A DNA stretch of 64,000 nucleotides from Hydrocarboniphaga sp. (GTDB taxonomy: Bacteria > Pseudomonadota > Gammaproteobacteria > Nevskiales > Nevskiaceae): contig NZ_JAQGNT010000092.1 of the NCBI RefSeq assembly GCF_028291725.1, positions 62,001 to 126,000 on the forward strand, read 5' to 3'. Under the pieces are notes generated by a model. That model saw only the letters and a list, made by a program, of their open reading frames with translations, was not told the DNA's origin and did no database searches. Positions 57,650-64,000 of the stretch are shown piece by piece (positions within the stretch are counted from its first letter, which is position 1; each line of letters opens with the position of its first letter). Both the position numbers and the translations under genes were made by a program.

Positions 57650-57970
57650 ATGAAGATCGTTTACATCGAGCACAACGGCAAGGAGCACGTGGTTGACGCG
57701 ACGGTCGGCAAGAGTGTGATGCAGACCGCGCTGGACCATGCCGTGCCCGGCATCCTGGGTGATTGCGGTGGCGCCTGCTCCTGCGGGACCTGCCACTGCT
57801 ACGTGGACGCCGCATGGGAAAGCAGGCTGCCGCCAAAGACCGAGGACGAAGAGCTCATGCTCGAAGGCACACTGCATACCGAGGCCAACAGCCGGCTGAG
57901 TTGCCAGATTCAGGTAACACCGGAAATCGACGGCCTGATGATGCGTCTGCCCAGCAGCCAGGTGCTGTAG
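57650..57970 (+). CDS. [2Fe-2S] ferredoxin (adrenodoxin/putidaredoxin type)
   Basis: GDCGGACSCGTCHCYVD plus second Cys in RLSCQI. Confidence 0.92.
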   Translation: MKIVYIEHNGKEHVVDATVGKSVMQTALDHAVPGILGDCGGACSCGTCHCYVDAAWESRLPPKTEDEELMLEGTLHTEANSRLSCQIQVTPEIDGLMMRLPSSQVL

Positions 57971-58207
57971 CGCTTTTTGACAAACGCTGCTGCAGTCACA
58001 GCTCCATCCGCATCAATCAATGCAGATCGACCGGTGCCTCGGTGATGCGGCGTATGGTTTCGATCAGATTCTCGGATGGCCGCCGGCGCCGGGTCGCTGT
58101 TCGGCGCTGCTACCTGAGCGCCGCGCGGCGCTCGGGTGTGTGACCGGAATGCCCGCTTATCGCCGGCGTCGACGATCGGAGGTTATCCGGTTGCGCGCAG
58201 AAAATTG

Positions 58208-60805
58208 TCAGATCAAGGAAACGCCAGAACCATGCGCCACCGCAGCGGCCTCGGTGCGCGAACGCACGCCCAGCTTGCCGAGTATCGCGGAGACGTGATG
58301 ATCGACGGTCTTTTCAGAGCGCACGAGCCGCTTCGCGATCTGCGCGTTGCTGAGCCCCTGCGCCAGCAGGCCCAGCACTTCGATCTCGCGGACCGTGAGG
58401 CCTGAAGGATTGCGCTGCGTTTCGGCTCGCGGCCCGCGCGGAACGCCGCGGGCGCCGAGTCTGCGAAGCTGGTCGCGGCAGCCGTTCTCCAGGGCGCTGG
58501 CGCCGAGCCCGGAGAAAATGGCCAGCGCTTCGCGCAGTGCCGGCTCGTCGCCGTCCATCAGGGCCGTGGCCTGGTAGAGCGGGAAGCCGAGCTGCTTCCA
58601 GGCCGCGCTGGCTACGCGCCAGTATCCGGCCCTTTGCAGCGCCTGCGGACTGTCCTTGCGCGGTATCACCGCGTCGCCTGCGCCCGCTCGCCATAACCAG
58701 AAGCCAAGTTCGTCGGTCCAGCGTGGATTGCGCGCTGCCGTGGCCAGGGCATAGGCGGCATGCAAGGCATCGTGGTTTTCCATGCTGCGACGTTCGATCC
58801 AGGCCGCCTCGTAGACTGCGACGAGCACCGGCGCAATACGCTGCAGTTCGCCGGTTTGCATCGCCAGCCGTTCGGCTTCGGCAAGCAGAGCGGCGCCGCC
58901 CGAGTCACCGCGGCAATACCGCAAGCGCGCGAGCGTCACCAGCGCCGGAATCCGCACGATCGACGGCGCCTGCGGCAGCGACAGGATGCGCCCTGCCGAC
59001 TCGCCGGCCTCATCCCAGCGTCCGCTGTCGAAATCGATGCAAGTCATCATCGCGTGGATGTATCGGTCCCAGGAGTCCAGATCGCGCGCGGCGAAGTAGA
59101 GGCCGGCCTCGGCATAAGTTGCGCGTGCCCTGGCATAGTCGAGCGTGAAGAAGGCGTTCGAGACCAGGTTGACGTAGGCGCGCGCCACGTGTTCCTCGTA
59201 GCCGTGCTCCAACGCGATCGCGAGACTTCGCTCGATGTCGGCGCGACCTCGCCCATCGCCCGACAGCTCCAGCGAGGTGCCGACATTGTTGAGCGCGTGC
59301 GCCAGCAGTTCCTGGTCACCGAGGCGCTCGGCGATGCTGATCGCGCGCGTGCCGTGGGCGAGGGCCCCTGCGTAGCGTTCGGCCAGCATATCCAGCTGCG
59401 CGCGATTGCTGAACGCCCATCCGGCTTCGCGGGTGGGTTCGTCGCCCTGGTCCAGCAGGGCGATGGCGACGTCGGCATATTGCAGGGCCTCGGGGGTGTT
59501 ACCGCTGTACCAATGCAGACGCGACAGCCAGCGCAGGCTGCGGCCCTCCGCTTCGCGCGCTCCCAGCTCGCGCCAGATGCCCAGTGCCGCTTCGCGCGAG
59601 GTGATCGCGGCCGGTAACTGGCTGGTCAGATAACACTCGTAGGCATGGCGTTCGTGGAGGTCGGCGCGCGTTGCCGGGTCGAGCGCACCGCCGCGCGACA
59701 ATGCCAGGCCGTAGAGCGATGCCGCTTCACGATGCGCTCCGTGGCTGATGGCCGCCTGCGCCGCCGGCAGCGCGTGACGCAAAGCCGCCGCATCGTCGCC
59801 CGCCGCGGCGGCATGATGGACACGCCGTGCAGAGGCCGCCTGAGGCCAGGCCTCGAGTGCCTCAAGCATTCGCGCATGCAGCCTGCGTGATCGTGACGGC
59901 GCGATCGCCTGCTCGGCCGCGCGCCGCGCCAGCTCATGCCGGTAGGCAAAGCAGTCTCCTTCGTCGAGCAGCAGGCCGCAGCCGAGCGCCTGCTGCATGG
60001 ATTCCTCGTCGGGCTCGAGTGCCCGCTCCAGCAAGCGGCGCTCGAGCCGGCCCGGCACGATGGCGACGAATTCAAGCAGCAGGCGCACGGCGTCACTCTG
60101 CCGGGCCATTCGCGCCATCACCGCATCGAGGATCGACGCCGGCAGTCCGCTGGTGCGCAGCACTTCGGTGACGAAAAAGGGATTGCCGCCGGTGAGCGTA
60201 TGGATGCCATCGGCAGGATGCCCGGCACGGTCGGCGAGTTCGCGCACCGCGTCTTCCGACAGCGGCGGAATCGCGATGCGGCGGGTCGTGCGTCCCTGAA
60301 GATCGCCAAGCACCAGGCGCAGCGCATGACCCTCGCCAATCTCGTCGTCGCGATAGGTCAGGGCCATCAAAGCATTCACCCGACCCAGACGCCGCGCCAG
60401 AAACTTCACCAGGTCGAGCGTCGCCGCGTCGGCCCAGTGCAGGTCTTCGATCACGATCAGCGTCGGTACCGGGCTTTCGGACAGCGCCGCCAGCACGCCG
60501 GCGAACAAGGGCGCACGCTGGCCTTCCTGGCCGAAGCGCTCGAGCAGCGAAGGCTCGAGATCCGCGGCGAAGTCATGCAAGGGGCCGAGCGGGCGCGGTG
60601 AGAACAATGCCTCGCAGCCACCCCAGAGCACGCGAGCAGGGGCCACGGTACCGGCAAAATGCGTGAGCAGCGCGGTCTTGCCGATGCCGGCTTCGCCGCT
60701 GATCAGCAGCGTGCTGCCGCGCCCCTGCGCAGCCGCGTCAAATGCCCCGGCCAGCGTCTGCGCCGCAGCTTCGCGTTCGAGCAAGTCCAAAACGTCGCTC
60801 CCCAA
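58208..60805 (-). CDS. LuxR-family regulator with N-terminal ATPase (large ATP-binding LuxR)
   Basis: LLISGEAGIGKTALL Walker A; C-terminal LTVREIEVLGLLAQGLSNAQIAKRLVRSEKTVDHHVSAILGKLGVRSRTEAAA. Confidence 0.92.
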   Translation of the reverse strand: MGSDVLDLLEREAAAQTLAGAFDAAAQGRGSTLLISGEAGIGKTALLTHFAGTVAPARVLWGGCEALFSPRPLGPLHDFAADLEPSLLERFGQEGQRAPLFAGVLAALSESPVPTLIVIEDLHWADAATLDLVKFLARRLGRVNALMALTYRDDEIGEGHALRLVLGDLQGRTTRRIAIPPLSEDAVRELADRAGHPADGIHTLTGGNPFFVTEVLRTSGLPASILDAVMARMARQSDAVRLLLEFVAIVPGRLERRLLERALEPDEESMQQALGCGLLLDEGDCFAYRHELARRAAEQAIAPSRSRRLHARMLEALEAWPQAASARRVHHAAAAGDDAAALRHALPAAQAAISHGAHREAASLYGLALSRGGALDPATRADLHERHAYECYLTSQLPAAITSREAALGIWRELGAREAEGRSLRWLSRLHWYSGNTPEALQYADVAIALLDQGDEPTREAGWAFSNRAQLDMLAERYAGALAHGTRAISIAERLGDQELLAHALNNVGTSLELSGDGRGRADIERSLAIALEHGYEEHVARAYVNLVSNAFFTLDYARARATYAEAGLYFAARDLDSWDRYIHAMMTCIDFDSGRWDEAGESAGRILSLPQAPSIVRIPALVTLARLRYCRGDSGGAALLAEAERLAMQTGELQRIAPVLVAVYEAAWIERRSMENHDALHAAYALATAARNPRWTDELGFWLWRAGAGDAVIPRKDSPQALQRAGYWRVASAAWKQLGFPLYQATALMDGDEPALREALAIFSGLGASALENGCRDQLRRLGARGVPRGPRAETQRNPSGLTVREIEVLGLLAQGLSNAQIAKRLVRSEKTVDHHVSAILGKLGVRSRTEAAAVAHGSGVSLI

Positions 60806-60856
60806 TGGTGCTTCGCATTATTACGCGCCACCGGGGAGCCGCGCATCGGCAGGGGC

Positions 60857-61192
60857 TCAGTACGGCTGAAGGCTGACCGGCACCTCGGTGACGGAGTCCA
60901 CCGGAATGCCGTTGGCCACCGCGGCCTGGCGAATCGCCGATTCGTTCGGGCCATCGTAGATGCAGTAGGTCTTGGTCTCATCGGCGTTGGCATAGGAGGT
61001 CACCCAATGCACACCGTAACGGCTGTTGTTGGCGTTGATCTTGGCCTTCTTGCTGGCGTCGAGGCCGTCGAGCGCGCCCTTCGGAAAGCTGCGCTCGATC
61101 AGATAGCGATGCGTGGCGCCAGGCTCCGGCGCATCGGCGAACGCGGCACCGCTCAGCAACAACAGGGACAGGCTCAGCGTAAGGGTTTTCAT
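60857..61192 (-). CDS. Secreted DUF4242-like protein
   Basis: Signal MKTLTLSLSLLLLSGAAFA; HRYLIERSFPKGAL...GVHWVTSYANADETKTYCIYDGPNESAIRQAAVANGIPVDSVTEV. Confidence 0.8.
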   Translation of the reverse strand: MKTLTLSLSLLLLSGAAFADAPEPGATHRYLIERSFPKGALDGLDASKKAKINANNSRYGVHWVTSYANADETKTYCIYDGPNESAIRQAAVANGIPVDSVTEVPVSLQPY

Positions 61193-61209
61193 CGCAGTTT
61201 CCGGGCGCA

Positions 61210-63749
<2,540 letters not shown>

Positions 63750-63753
<4 letters not shown>

Positions 63754-64000
63754 GCCCCCAGCCTCGGCCCGAGGAGGACGACGTGGTCGATGGCGTCCGC
63801 CGGCGCCTGCGGGTTCACCGTCGGTGGCAGCGGGACGGCGAGCCGAGCCTGGCGCGACAGTTCGCGAGGGTCGGCGTCCTCGGCTGGCTCATCGTCGTGC
63901 CGACGCTGGGCGGAATCTTGATCGGTCGCACGCTGGACGCCCGCTTCGGCTCGGGGATCTTCTTCAGCGGTGCCTGGCTGCTCGCCGGCCTGTGCCTGGG
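63750..64000 (+). CDS. atpQ: AtpQ/AtpI-like membrane subunit of N-type ATPase, 3' end outside window
   Basis: GTG start overlapping atpC stop; ...SLARQFARVGVLGWLIVVPTLGGILIGRTLDARFGSGIFFSGAWLLAGLCLG. Confidence 0.75.

Noticed and set aside
58021-58140. Minus-strand tail RPSENLIETIRRITEAPVDLH* after the ferredoxin gene
   Set aside because: Looks like a protein C-terminus but too short to assign to a family or call as a gene.

Overview
This is a GC-rich bacterial chromosomal window of 64 kb. Gene content suggests a proteobacterium, possibly a gammaproteobacterium of the Nevskiales/Solimonadaceae type; that placement is inference only. There are no rRNA, tRNA, CRISPR or intact transposase genes. 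From left to right it holds: a DUF1592/DUF1552/ankyrin/cytochrome c' redox operon with a divergent cytochrome b561; a complete MoxR-DUF58-DUF4381-BatA-BatB-TPR-BatD operon flanked on both sides by decayed copies of a permease / NtrC-type regulator / histidine kinase module; a catabolic-type island (SnoaL, SDR, TetR, luciferase-like monooxygenase, and LuxE-like and LuxC-like acyl-reductase genes with a CMD-like protein); a ZntB transporter; a DUF899/DUF2182 pair with its own regulator; EthD, deazaflavin nitroreductase and MaoC-like genes; a hybrid histidine-kinase phosphorelay; a Tat-secreted phospholipase C; two giant tandem FG-GAP/VCBS repeat proteins with 14 repeats each; an AraC/SDR/VOC region with truncated genes; a sulfatase; an amidohydrolase; a P450 with an unusual C-terminal extension plus ferredoxin; a LuxR-type ATPase regulator with two DUF4242 genes; and the start of an alternate N-type ATP synthase operon (atpD, atpC, atpQ). 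The main non-obvious signals are: (1) a LuxC/LuxE-like acyl-reduction cassette next to an F420/flavin luciferase-like oxidoreductase, with shared palindromic upstream motifs; (2) a P450 fused to a roughly 90-aa extra domain; (3) many genes whose two ends survive but whose middle is deleted; (4) duplicated decayed modules bracketing the Bat operon; (5) a 160-bp MITE-like element with 15-bp perfect terminal inverted repeats and CTAG flanks; (6) two families of dispersed intergenic palindromes. All family assignments are from reading the translations; no database search was run.
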